DNA from: Rhizobium sp. AC27/96
Lineage (GTDB): Bacteria; Pseudomonadota; Alphaproteobacteria; Rhizobiales; Rhizobiaceae
Direction: 5' to 3'
NCBI RefSeq assembly: GCF_001692325.1
Contig: NZ_LXKN01000001.1
Location: 124,001-188,000, forward strand
Length of the DNA: 64,000 nt
The notes below the pieces were generated by a model. It was not told the DNA's origin. It saw only the letters and a program-made list of their open reading frames with translations, and did not search any database. Shown one piece after another: positions 16,232 to 23,382 of the stretch (its first letter is position 1; each line of letters begins with the position of its first letter). Made by a program: the position numbers and the translations under genes.

Positions 16232-17134
16232 TCAGCTGGCCTTTGCCATCGCAGCGGCTAGCTGGTCAACGTTATAACGGAACATTTTCTCGTAAGTCGA
16301 AGCCGGCCCATTGGCCTTGGAGAGGGATTCGACGTAGAGCTCGCCGCCGGGCTGTGCGCCCGTCGCCTTGGCGACCTGCTTGACGAGGCGCGGATCGTTC
16401 GAGTTTTCGAAGAAATAGGTCTTCACATGCTCGGTCTTGATCTGCTCGATCAACTGGGCGACCTTGGCGGCAGAGGCTTCGGTTTCCGTCGAGAAGCCGA
16501 GCGGGGCAAGGAAGTTCACCTTGTATTCGCGGCCGAAATAGCCGAAAGCGTCGTGGCTGGTCAGCACCTTGCGGCGATCTTCCGGGATCTTGTCGAACTT
16601 GCTGTGTGCGTAAGCGTCAAGCTCGGTCAGTACCTTGGTGTAGCGCTCGGCATTGGCCTTGAAATCGGCCGCGTCGGCCGGATCGGCAGCAGACAGCGCC
16701 TTCTCGATATTGGCGACCCAGATCTTCACGTTGACCGGGCTGTTCCATACATGCGGATCGGTGACCGTCTTGCCGTCATCGACCATCGTGCGGGTATTGA
16801 TGCCTTCCGAGACGACGACCGGCGTGCCCTTGTAGCCCGAAGCCGTGATCAGCCGGTCCATCCAGCCTTCCAGGCCTTCGCCGCTGACGAAGGTGACCTT
16901 GGCGGCATTGAGCCGCTTGGCATCGGCCGGCGACGGTTCGAATTCATGGGGGTCGCCGTTCGGGCCGACAAGGCTCGAGACCTTCACATGGTCGCCGCCG
17001 ACTTGCTTGACGACATCGGCAAGCACGGTGAAGGAAGCGACGACATCAAGCGTCTCGGCTGAAGCCGGGCGGGCGACGCCGAAGGCGACGAAGGCCACCG
17101 CAGCGGCTGAGATAAGCAGTCTCTGTTTGTTCAT
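16232..17134 (-). CDS. Zinc-type ABC transporter substrate-binding protein (cluster A-I)
   Basis: A 300-residue periplasmic binding protein with a signal peptide at residues 1-26 ending PASAET. Metal ligands can be placed at His63 (DPHEFEPSP), His128 (DPHVWNSP), His194 (SHDAFGYFG) and Asp247 (ENSNDPRL). A His at the third site rather than Glu points to zinc rather than manganese. The long His-rich loop of ZnuA is missing, as in AztC-type proteins. It is the last gene of the operon, 19 bases after the permease. The start at 17134 fits the signal peptide better than 17194. Confidence 0.88.
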   Translation of the reverse strand: MNKQRLLISAAAVAFVAFGVARPASAETLDVVASFTVLADVVKQVGGDHVKVSSLVGPNGDPHEFEPSPADAKRLNAAKVTFVSGEGLEGWMDRLITASGYKGTPVVVSEGINTRTMVDDGKTVTDPHVWNSPVNVKIWVANIEKALSAADPADAADFKANAERYTKVLTELDAYAHSKFDKIPEDRRKVLTSHDAFGYFGREYKVNFLAPLGFSTETEASAAKVAQLIEQIKTEHVKTYFFENSNDPRLVKQVAKATGAQPGGELYVESLSKANGPASTYEKMFRYNVDQLAAAMAKAS

Positions 17135-17153
17135 GCGAGTCTCCTTGTTCGGA

Positions 17154-18026
17154 TTAGCCCCGGAGATGGGGACGGGGGAAGAACCGCCGGGCAAGGCCCG
17201 AAGGCGCGAAGAGAATGGAAAAGCCGTAGATCACGCTCGCGGTGATGATGATGGTCGGGCCCGAGGCGAATTCGAGATGGTAGGAGGCGATAAGGCCGAT
17301 ATAGCCGGAAGCCGCCGCCGTGCCGGTCGCGATCGCCATCATGGCTGGTAGGCTGCGCGACCAGAGCTGCGCAATGGCCGCCGGCAACATCATCAGCCCC
17401 ACGGCCATCAGCGTGCCGAGCGCCTGGAAGCTGGCGACGAGATTGAGCACGACGAGCAGCAGGAACAGGAAATGATAGACCGGCCCGCGCCCGCCAACCG
17501 CGCGCAGGAAGCCCGGATCGAAGCATTCCATGACCAGCGGTCGGTAGATGACCGCGAGCGCCAGCAGAGTCACGGTGGTGATCGCGCCGATCTGGTAGAG
17601 GGCAGGGGCGTCGATCGCCAGGATCGTGCCGAAAAGTACATGCAGGAGGTCGATATTCGACCCGCGCAGCGAGACGATGAGCACGCCGAGCGCGAGAGAG
17701 GTGAGGTAGAAGCTGGCAAAGCTCGCATCTTCCTGCAGCACCGTCATGCGGCTGACGAGGCCAGAAAGCAGCGCCACCGAAAGGCCGGCCACGAGCCCGC
17801 CAAGCCCCATGGCGGTCAGCGATAGCGAGCCGGCGATAAGGTAGCCGATGGCGGCGCCCGGCAGAACGGCATGGCTCATGGCGTCGCCCATCAGGCTCAT
17901 GCGCCGGAGCATCAGGAAAACGCCGATCGGGCCGGAGCCGAGGCCCAGGCACAGGCAGGCGATGAGCGCACGCCGCATGAAGCCGTAATCCGCAAACGGC
18001 GCGAGGAAGATATCGTAGACCGTCAT
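17154..18026 (-). CDS. Metal ABC transporter permease (ABC-3 family)
   Basis: A 290-residue integral membrane protein with about eight to nine hydrophobic helices. The family signature LRRMSLMGDAMSHAVLPGAAIG, which contacts the ATPase, is near residue 40 (only part is quoted as key residues: SLMGDAMSHAVLPG). Partner of the flanking ATPase and binding protein for Zn or Mn uptake. It overlaps the ATPase gene as ATGA. Confidence 0.93.
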   Translation of the reverse strand: MTVYDIFLAPFADYGFMRRALIACLCLGLGSGPIGVFLMLRRMSLMGDAMSHAVLPGAAIGYLIAGSLSLTAMGLGGLVAGLSVALLSGLVSRMTVLQEDASFASFYLTSLALGVLIVSLRGSNIDLLHVLFGTILAIDAPALYQIGAITTVTLLALAVIYRPLVMECFDPGFLRAVGGRGPVYHFLFLLLVVLNLVASFQALGTLMAVGLMMLPAAIAQLWSRSLPAMMAIATGTAAASGYIGLIASYHLEFASGPTIIITASVIYGFSILFAPSGLARRFFPRPHLRG

Positions 18027-18805
18027 TCGGCCGGCTCCCGCCGTGCAATCTCGCCGGTGTGGGGCTCATCTTCAGGCAGGCATGCTTCCGCCGCCTCGTC
18101 CCAGCGCTCCGCCATGGCCCGCGCCTTGAGGAGATTGCTGGAACTCATGGCCTCCTGTGTCCTGCTCCAGTCGACCAGCTCGCGTGCGATCAGCAGCGTT
18201 TCCGGGAAATGGGCGCGCACCTGATCGAAATCATGCAGCACGGCGATGACGGTGCGCCCTTCCTTGTGCCACCTGAGGACAAGGTCGAGCAGGTCGCGCG
18301 TCGTGCGCTGGTCGATAGCGGTGAAAGGCTCGTCCAGCAGGATGACGCTGGCGTCCTGCAGCAGCAGCCGGGCGAAGAGCACGCGCTGGAACTGCCCGGC
18401 CGAGAGTGCGCCGATATGCCTGTTTTCGAAGCCGGAAAGCCCGACGTGCGAAAGCGCATCGCGAGCACGATCCGCATCCTGGCGCGAGAAGCGGCCAAAG
18501 GCGCCGGACGTCTTCCAGGCGCCGAGCATCACCGTGTCGGCCACCGAAATCGGAAAGCGGCGATTGATATCGGCGGCCTGCGGCAGATAGCCGAAATCGT
18601 TCCGCGTCAATGTTCCGCGATCAATTGATCCTTCGGCCGGGCGCAACTCGCCGATGATCGCCTTCAGGAGCGTCGACTTGCCGGCCCCGTTCGGCCCGGC
18701 GATCGCCGTTAGGCTGCCGGTCCGGAAGGTGCCAGAGACGTGATGCACGGCGGGGTGGCGTTCATAGGTCACGGTGAGATTGGTGAGGCGGATCAGATCA
18801 CTCAT
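18023..18805 (-). CDS. Metal ABC transporter ATP-binding protein
   Basis: A 260-residue ATPase: Walker A GPNGAGKSTLL, ABC signature LSAGQFQRVLFARLLL, Walker B ASVILLDEPFTAID and switch His in VIAVLHDFDQV. It energises zinc-type import with the neighbouring permease. The start at 18805 (MSDLIRLTNLTVTYERH) overlaps the stop of a 42-residue gene as ATGA. The gene order ATPase, permease, binding protein matches aztABC rather than the divergent znuA/znuCB layout. Confidence 0.95.
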   Translation of the reverse strand: MSDLIRLTNLTVTYERHPAVHHVSGTFRTGSLTAIAGPNGAGKSTLLKAIIGELRPAEGSIDRGTLTRNDFGYLPQAADINRRFPISVADTVMLGAWKTSGAFGRFSRQDADRARDALSHVGLSGFENRHIGALSAGQFQRVLFARLLLQDASVILLDEPFTAIDQRTTRDLLDLVLRWHKEGRTVIAVLHDFDQVRAHFPETLLIARELVDWSRTQEAMSSSNLLKARAMAERWDEAAEACLPEDEPHTGEIARREPAE

Positions 18806-18930
18806 GCCAGGGCCACCGCCCAGCCGATGGCAGCCCAAAGCACCGCAATGCCCACGGCGACATAGGCAAGCCGTATCAGAGCGGAGCGCCCAATCAGGGA
18901 AGACGCGAGGGGGGCGCGTTCAAATGGCAT
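18802..18930 (-). CDS. 42-residue single-helix membrane protein leading the metal transport operon
   Basis: Reads MPFERAPLASSLIGRSALIR followed by a strongly hydrophobic helix (about residues 21-41). Its TGA overlaps the ATPase start (ATGA), matching the coupling seen between the next two genes. AAAGAG lies eight or so bases upstream. This is the first gene of the transporter operon. No family was recognised; a small subunit or regulator of the transporter is possible but unproven. Confidence 0.7.
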   Translation of the reverse strand: MPFERAPLASSLIGRSALIRLAYVAVGIAVLWAAIGWAVALA

Positions 18931-18947
18931 GCAGGCGTTCTCTTTAT

Positions 18948-18960
18948 GTAATAACGTTAC
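18948..18960. promoter_or_regulatory. Candidate Zur-like operator for metal transport operon
   Basis: A dyad GTAA-N5-TTAC within ATGTAATAACGTTACGT, just upstream of the first gene of the operon. AT-rich dyads of this kind are typical of Fur/Zur boxes in alphaproteobacteria, but the match to a consensus was judged by eye. Confidence 0.35.
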
Positions 18961-19046
18961 GTGTAGTAGCGGGGAGAATATGGCAAAAAAGAGGCGGGCC
19001 AAGAGTTGACGATCGTTGAGCACCGGCAATTGTCGCTCCGCGTTCG

Positions 19047-19068
19047 TAATGCTATATATGGTGCATTA
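19047..19068. promoter_or_regulatory. Putative ParD operator
   Basis: An inverted repeat TAATGC-N10-GCATTA around a TATATA stretch that could be a -10 element. It lies 41 bases upstream of the parD start. Antitoxins of this type usually autoregulate at such dyads. Confidence 0.5.
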
Positions 19069-19109
19069 TTTGTTATTCTTCGAACCGGTCTGTACTGGGA
19101 GTAAAGCTC

Positions 19110-19355
19110 ATGAATGTTTCTATTGGTGAGCGTTGGGAAAAATTTGTAGAGAAGACGGTGGAAGAGGGACGTTACAGCTCGGCCAGCGAAGTCGTACGCG
19201 AAGGTCTTCGGCTCGTGGAGGAGCGCGAGGCGAAAATCGCGGCCTTGCGGCACACTCTGGAGGCATCAATCGCCCGCGGAGGCAATATCTCCGATGAGGA
19301 ACTTGCCGTGGCCTTGGAAACCAAAGCCGCAGAACTGGCGAACAAAGGTTATTAA
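19110..19355 (+). CDS. parD: Type II antitoxin, ParD family
   Basis: An 81-residue protein. The N-terminal ribbon-helix-helix reads MNVSIGERWEKFVEKTVEEG, followed by RYSSASEVVREGLRLVEERE, the classic ParD/CopG pattern. The C-terminal half is acidic and would wrap the toxin. It is immediately followed, with no gap, by the toxin gene. The base composition is more AT-rich than in nearby genes, which suggests acquisition. Confidence 0.92.
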   Translation: MNVSIGERWEKFVEKTVEEGRYSSASEVVREGLRLVEEREAKIAALRHTLEASIARGGNISDEELAVALETKAAELANKGY

Positions 19356-19664
19356 ATGGCTCGGCTTCGTTATACGGCCGATGCGCAAAATGACATCCTT
19401 GACGTTCTCGTATTTATCGCGCGCCAAAGCGGCAGTCCGAAAATCGCTTTGGAGTTTACTGGCCAGCTGCGCCGCAAATGTGCAGATCCAGCAGCTCTGC
19501 CGGGTCAAATGGGCCGTCGGAGGCCGGAACTGAGAGACGATGTGCGCAGCTTTGCATATCGCGGCTATGTAATCTTTTTTCGCTATGTCGGTGACGTCTT
19601 CGAGGTTTTGAATGTGCTCGAAGGGCATCGCGATTTCGATACCCATTTCAATGAAGAAGAATGA
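19356..19664 (+). CDS. parE: Type II toxin, ParE/RelE family
   Basis: A 102-residue protein starting MARLRYTADAQNDILDVLVF, typical of ParE toxins. It continues RPELRDDVRSFAYRGYVIFF and VFEVLNVLEGHRDF, the conserved C-terminal strands with basic and His residues. ParE members poison DNA gyrase, although other RelE-fold members cut mRNA. Its ATG directly follows the parD stop. The length and motifs look intact. Confidence 0.92.
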   Translation: MARLRYTADAQNDILDVLVFIARQSGSPKIALEFTGQLRRKCADPAALPGQMGRRRPELRDDVRSFAYRGYVIFFRYVGDVFEVLNVLEGHRDFDTHFNEEE

Positions 19665-19669
19665 AGCAG

Positions 19670-19690
19670 GGGGCGCCTCTTGGACGCCCC
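19670..19690. terminator. Weak hairpin between convergent parE and peroxiredoxin genes
   Basis: A GGGGCG/CGCCCC stem with a nine-base loop and no clear T run on either strand. Its location between two convergent genes suggests transcript ends, but termination strength is doubtful. Confidence 0.35.
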
Positions 19691-19712
19691 GCTTACTCAA
19701 TCTGGATAAACC

Positions 19713-20198
19713 TCAAAGCTGCTCGATCATAGCCGCGGCGCCCGAAACCGTCGCCTGGCCGGGGCTTTCCTCGATGTTCAGCGTCTTTACCACGCCGTCT
19801 TCCACCAGCATGGAATAGCGCTTGGAGCGAACGCCGAGACCGCCGGCGGAGAGGTCGATATCGAGGCCGAGTGCCTTGGCAAAGGAGCCGTCCCAGTCGG
19901 CGAGGAAATGGATCTTGCCCATACCGCCGGAAGATTGCGCCCAGGCGCCCATTACATGCCAGTCGTTGACCGAGATGACGGCGATATCATCGACGCCCTT
20001 GGCGAGGATGGCGTCGCGGTTTTCGAGATAGCCGGGCAGGTGATTGAGCGAGCAAGTGGGCGTGAAGGCGCCGGGAACGGCAAAAAGCACGACGCGCTTG
20101 CCGGCAAAAAGCTGCTCGATGCTGATCTCGACCGGACCGTCCGCGGTCTTTTCCTTGAAGGTGGCGGCAGGCAGTTTATCGCCGATAGCGATGGTCAT
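19713..20198 (-). CDS. Peroxiredoxin, Prx5 type
   Basis: A 161-residue thiol peroxidase of the Prx5/AhpC-TSA group. The peroxidatic cysteine is Cys49 in VPGAFTPTCS, and the Prx5-specific WAQSSGGMGKIHFLADWDG stretch is present. No second conserved cysteine is evident, so recycling by glutathione/glutaredoxin or another thiol is likely. It reduces H2O2 and alkyl hydroperoxides in the cytosol. GGAGAG lies upstream of the ATG. Confidence 0.95.
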   Translation of the reverse strand: MTIAIGDKLPAATFKEKTADGPVEISIEQLFAGKRVVLFAVPGAFTPTCSLNHLPGYLENRDAILAKGVDDIAVISVNDWHVMGAWAQSSGGMGKIHFLADWDGSFAKALGLDIDLSAGGLGVRSKRYSMLVEDGVVKTLNIEESPGQATVSGAAAMIEQL

Positions 20199-20280
20199 GG
20201 GGTCTCTCCTTGGGGCGATATCGGGGCGTTTGAACCGCCGCCGATTGGATGAGGATTGATAGTGAAACTATAGGTCAGGG

Positions 20281-21120
20281 CTATTCCAGCGCAAGCGTGG
20301 TTTCCATGGCGCGGTCACCGTCGACCACGAGGATGCCCCACGTCTTGCCCTTGATGTCATAGTTCTTCGGCAGCTTGCCGATCGTGATATCGGCCGAATA
20401 GGCGGTGCCTTCCCGTTTCGCATTTGCCTGCTCGAAAAACGCGTAACCTGCCGGCCCGGTGACGTAGATTGTCGGCGCGTCGCCGCTCGCCTCAGGCAGC
20501 GTCAGGCGCAGCGCAAGCGTCTTGGCGTCTGCCGAGAGGCTATGGCTCTGGAGGGCGAAATCGGAAGATGGTGCCTGCGGCAGCGAAGCCTTGGCCGCAT
20601 CCAGCAGCGCCAGCTCATGTGTCGTCGGCTGCTCGCCTGCCGGCAGTTCAAGCGAATAATCGGCCTGGAAGGGAATGCAGATATCCTTGCAGAGGCCGAT
20701 GAAGGCGGTCAACTCCAGTTTGGCCGGCGCCTTGCTTGTGGTCCGGAAATCGAACGGCAATGTCAGCGGCGCGTCATAGCCGATCTCTTGTATGTTTCCG
20801 ACCATGATCTGCTTCGGTGTCGGGTAGCTGGCCTTTTCGAGAGTGACGCCGCTTCCGGGCGCGAGGGTCACTTGCGGAGGGATGCCGCTCTGGCCAGGTT
20901 CGCGCCAATAGGTGATCCAGCCGGGCTGCGGTTCGATCTGCAGGGCGGCGCGGATATGCCCCTCTGCGTCCGGCGCCAGTGCCACTAACCGCATGCGGCC
21001 ACCCTGATTGTCCACCCAGTCGCTCATCGCGGCATGGGCGGCGGGGCCGGCGCAAAGTGTGGCGGCAAATGCTCCGGCAAGAAGCGTCGACAGGCGGGCG
21101 AGGGTGGTCAATCCGATCAT
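20281..21120 (-). CDS. Periplasmic DsbD N-terminal-domain-like protein
   Basis: About 279 residues with a signal peptide ending near GPAAHAAM. The mature part resembles the DsbD alpha domain (protein-disulfide reductase, N-terminal): QPGWITYWREPGQSGIPP, then FIGLCKDICIPFQADYSLELP with a CxxxC pair. The membrane and thioredoxin domains of full DsbD are absent, so this is a stand-alone domain, perhaps a thiol carrier for another reductase. A longer start at 21183 is possible, but 21120 gives the better signal peptide. Confidence 0.8.
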   Translation of the reverse strand: MIGLTTLARLSTLLAGAFAATLCAGPAAHAAMSDWVDNQGGRMRLVALAPDAEGHIRAALQIEPQPGWITYWREPGQSGIPPQVTLAPGSGVTLEKASYPTPKQIMVGNIQEIGYDAPLTLPFDFRTTSKAPAKLELTAFIGLCKDICIPFQADYSLELPAGEQPTTHELALLDAAKASLPQAPSSDFALQSHSLSADAKTLALRLTLPEASGDAPTIYVTGPAGYAFFEQANAKREGTAYSADITIGKLPKNYDIKGKTWGILVVDGDRAMETTLALE

Positions 21121-21261
21121 GGGATGAGGATTTAACGGATCAGGCGCCGCGGAGCCAGCGCGGCGGAAAAAAGAAATGATCATTTTCAGTTGATTGATTT
21201 ATGACATTGCCCCATCTTGCTTTTTTAGCGGTGCAGTTATGGACTGCGGTCAGGAGGCACG

Positions 21262-21867
21262 ATGTCCCTATCGACGCTGAAGAATAGACGCGAAAGAGGT
21301 TTTCTCGACGGTCAGTTCGTGATCGCCATGCCGGGCATGGAGGATCGGAACTTCAACCGGACGGTGATTTATATTTGCGCGCATTCCGATGCCGGCGCTA
21401 TGGGCTTCGTCATCAACCGGGCTCAGAAGCTGACCTTCACCGACGTGCTTTTGCATCTTGAAATGGTCAAGGATGACGATGCCATCGTTCTCCCGGCTGC
21501 TGCGCGGGATTTTCCGATCCAGACCGGGGGACCCGTCGAAAGCGGTCGCGGCTTCGTATTGCATTCGGACGACTATATCAGCGACAGCAGCATTCCGGTC
21601 AGCGATGATATCAGCCTGACGGCGACGCTCGATATCGTGCGGGCGATTTCCAAGGGAAGCGGTCCGAAACGCGCCACCATGCTGCTCGGCTATGCCGGCT
21701 GGAGTGCCGGCCAATTGGAGGCCGAAATCGGCAATAATGGCTGGTTGAATTGCCCTGCCGAAGAGGCCTTGATCTTCGACCGCTGCCTCGACGACAAGTA
21801 CGAACGCGCCCTGGCGCTGATGGGTATCAACCCCGCGATGCTGTCGCCGCATGCGGGTCATGGCTGA
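21262..21867 (+). CDS. YqgE/AlgH family protein (DUF179)
   Basis: A 201-residue protein with the DUF179 landmarks [20 protein letters not shown], then [23 protein letters not shown] and [16 protein letters not shown]. The family is widespread and structurally known but has no settled biochemical function. GGAGG upstream of the ATG at 21262 is a strong ribosome site. It is divergent from the DsbD-N-like gene. Confidence 0.95.
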   Translation: MSLSTLKNRRERGFLDGQFVIAMPGMEDRNFNRTVIYICAHSDAGAMGFVINRAQKLTFTDVLLHLEMVKDDDAIVLPAAARDFPIQTGGPVESGRGFVLHSDDYISDSSIPVSDDISLTATLDIVRAISKGSGPKRATMLLGYAGWSAGQLEAEIGNNGWLNCPAEEALIFDRCLDDKYERALALMGINPAMLSPHAGHG

Positions 21868-21962
21868 AGCAATCTTGCATTATATTGGAACGATATAGCA
21901 CTCGTGACGTTTCACTCCCAGAACAACGGCAATACCGCCGTGCAACCGAGGAGGCGCTCGAT

Positions 21963-22154
21963 ATGGGCAGCATGAGTGACAAGGTATCCGGCAAGGTAAA
22001 CGAAGTGGCCGGCAAGGCCAAGCAGATGGCCGGCAAGGCCACCGACGACAAGGAACTGCGCGCAAAAGGCGCAGCCCAGGAAGCCAAGGGCAAGGTTCAA
22101 AGCGCCGTCGGGAAGGCCAAGGATAAGGTCAAGGGCGCAGTCGACCGGATGTAG
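21963..22154 (+). CDS. CsbD-like small stress protein
   Basis: A 63-residue protein rich in Lys, Ala and Gly with repeated GK motifs ([39 protein letters not shown]). This is the CsbD-like family of general-stress proteins, often abundant in stationary phase. GAGGAGG lies about nine bases upstream. An alternative start three codons later (MSDKVSG) is equally plausible. Its own promoter region (95 bases) and terminator suggest a monocistronic unit. Confidence 0.92.
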   Translation: MGSMSDKVSGKVNEVAGKAKQMAGKATDDKELRAKGAAQEAKGKVQSAVGKAKDKVKGAVDRM

Positions 22155-22229
22155 TCCGGTTGCTCGTTGAGAGCCGATTTCAGGCCGCCGGCAATCTGAG
22201 ATAGTATTGTCGTTAGCGGCCTGCCAGGA

Positions 22230-22262
22230 AGAGCCTGTCGCGGAAACGCGACGGGCTCTTTG
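22230..22262 (+). terminator. Intrinsic terminator after csbD-like gene
   Basis: A 13-base stem with one G-T pair (AGAGCCTGTCGCG/CGCGACGGGCTCT), GAAA loop and a short T run. It sits 75 bases after the CsbD stop and ahead of the metallopeptidase gene. Confidence 0.85.
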
Positions 22263-22297
22263 ATGTCGGGCGAAACGTCACTTCGAAGAGGGCTCCC

Positions 22298-23353
22298 ATG
22301 CGGCTTTTCACTTGCGACCATTGCGGCCAGCCGGTGCATTTCGACAATAGGCAATGTGTTCGCTGCGGCCACCAGCTTGGTTTCGTCCCGGATCGTCTGG
22401 CGATATATGCGCTGGAAGGTGATGGCGGCACCAACTGGCATCTGGTAGCGGAGCCGGAGAGGCATGTCCGCTTCTGCGCCAATGCCGAACTCGATATCTG
22501 CAATTGGCTCGTCGATGCCGAGGATCCGCAGCTCTATTGCGTTGCTTGCCGTCACAATCGCCTTGTGCCCAACACCGACACGCAGCAGGGCATAGACCGC
22601 TGGCGCCGCATCGGCCAGGCGCAAAGACATCTGTTCTATTCGTTGCTGCGCTGGAATCTGCCGCATCCGGATCGGCATGACGACCCCGAGGGTGGGTTGG
22701 TGTTCGATTTCCTCGAGGACGAAGTGCAGGGTGGCAGTGTTGTGCCCGCCAAGACAGGCCATGAAGAGGGCTTGATCGCCATTCGCGCCGCCGAGGCCGA
22801 TGACGTCACGCGCGAACAGGCGCGCACCTCCATGAATGAGCCGTACCGCACATTGCTCGGCCATTTCCGGCACGAGACGGGACATTTCATCTGGAACAAG
22901 CTTGTCCGCGATCGTGGGCAGTTTGATGCCTTTCGCGCTGTCTTCGGCGACGAGAGGGTGGATTACGGCATGGCGCTTCAGCATCACTACGACAATGGGC
23001 CACCACCCAATTGGCAGGACAGTTTCGTGAGCGCCTATGCCAGCGCGCATCCATGGGAAGATTTTGCGGAATGCTTCGCGCACTATCTACACATCGTCGA
23101 TACGTTGGAAACCGCGCGCTCATTCGGCCTGGCGGTCGACCCGCGGGGCTATCACGAGATGGCGGCGGAAGTGGATTTCAATCCCTACAGCGCCGAAAGC
23201 GCCGATCAGCTCGTCAGCGCCTGGATTCCCCTGAGCGTGGCGATCAACGCCATCCAGCGCAGCATGGGACAGCCGGATTCCTACCCCTTCATCCTGTCGC
23301 CGCCGGTGATTGCCAAGCTGGATTATATGCGCGGCCTTATCGAGAGCGCCTGA
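22298..23353 (+). CDS. Zinc-binding metallopeptidase-like protein (COG4307 type)
   Basis: A 351-residue protein. The N-terminal zinc ribbon has CxxC pairs at Cys6/Cys9 and Cys20/Cys23, and further cysteines follow at 60, 68, 81 and 84 (YCVACRHNR). The catalytic HETGH is at residues 192-196 (FRHETGHFIWNKL), and a downstream Glu in HPWEDFAECFAHYLHI is the likely third zinc ligand. No signal peptide, so cytosolic. The substrate is unknown. AGAGGG precedes the ATG. Confidence 0.88.
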   Translation: MRLFTCDHCGQPVHFDNRQCVRCGHQLGFVPDRLAIYALEGDGGTNWHLVAEPERHVRFCANAELDICNWLVDAEDPQLYCVACRHNRLVPNTDTQQGIDRWRRIGQAQRHLFYSLLRWNLPHPDRHDDPEGGLVFDFLEDEVQGGSVVPAKTGHEEGLIAIRAAEADDVTREQARTSMNEPYRTLLGHFRHETGHFIWNKLVRDRGQFDAFRAVFGDERVDYGMALQHHYDNGPPPNWQDSFVSAYASAHPWEDFAECFAHYLHIVDTLETARSFGLAVDPRGYHEMAAEVDFNPYSAESADQLVSAWIPLSVAINAIQRSMGQPDSYPFILSPPVIAKLDYMRGLIESA

Positions 23354-23382
23354 TCTGCCGCTCTCAATAGATCGGAAGTGGG

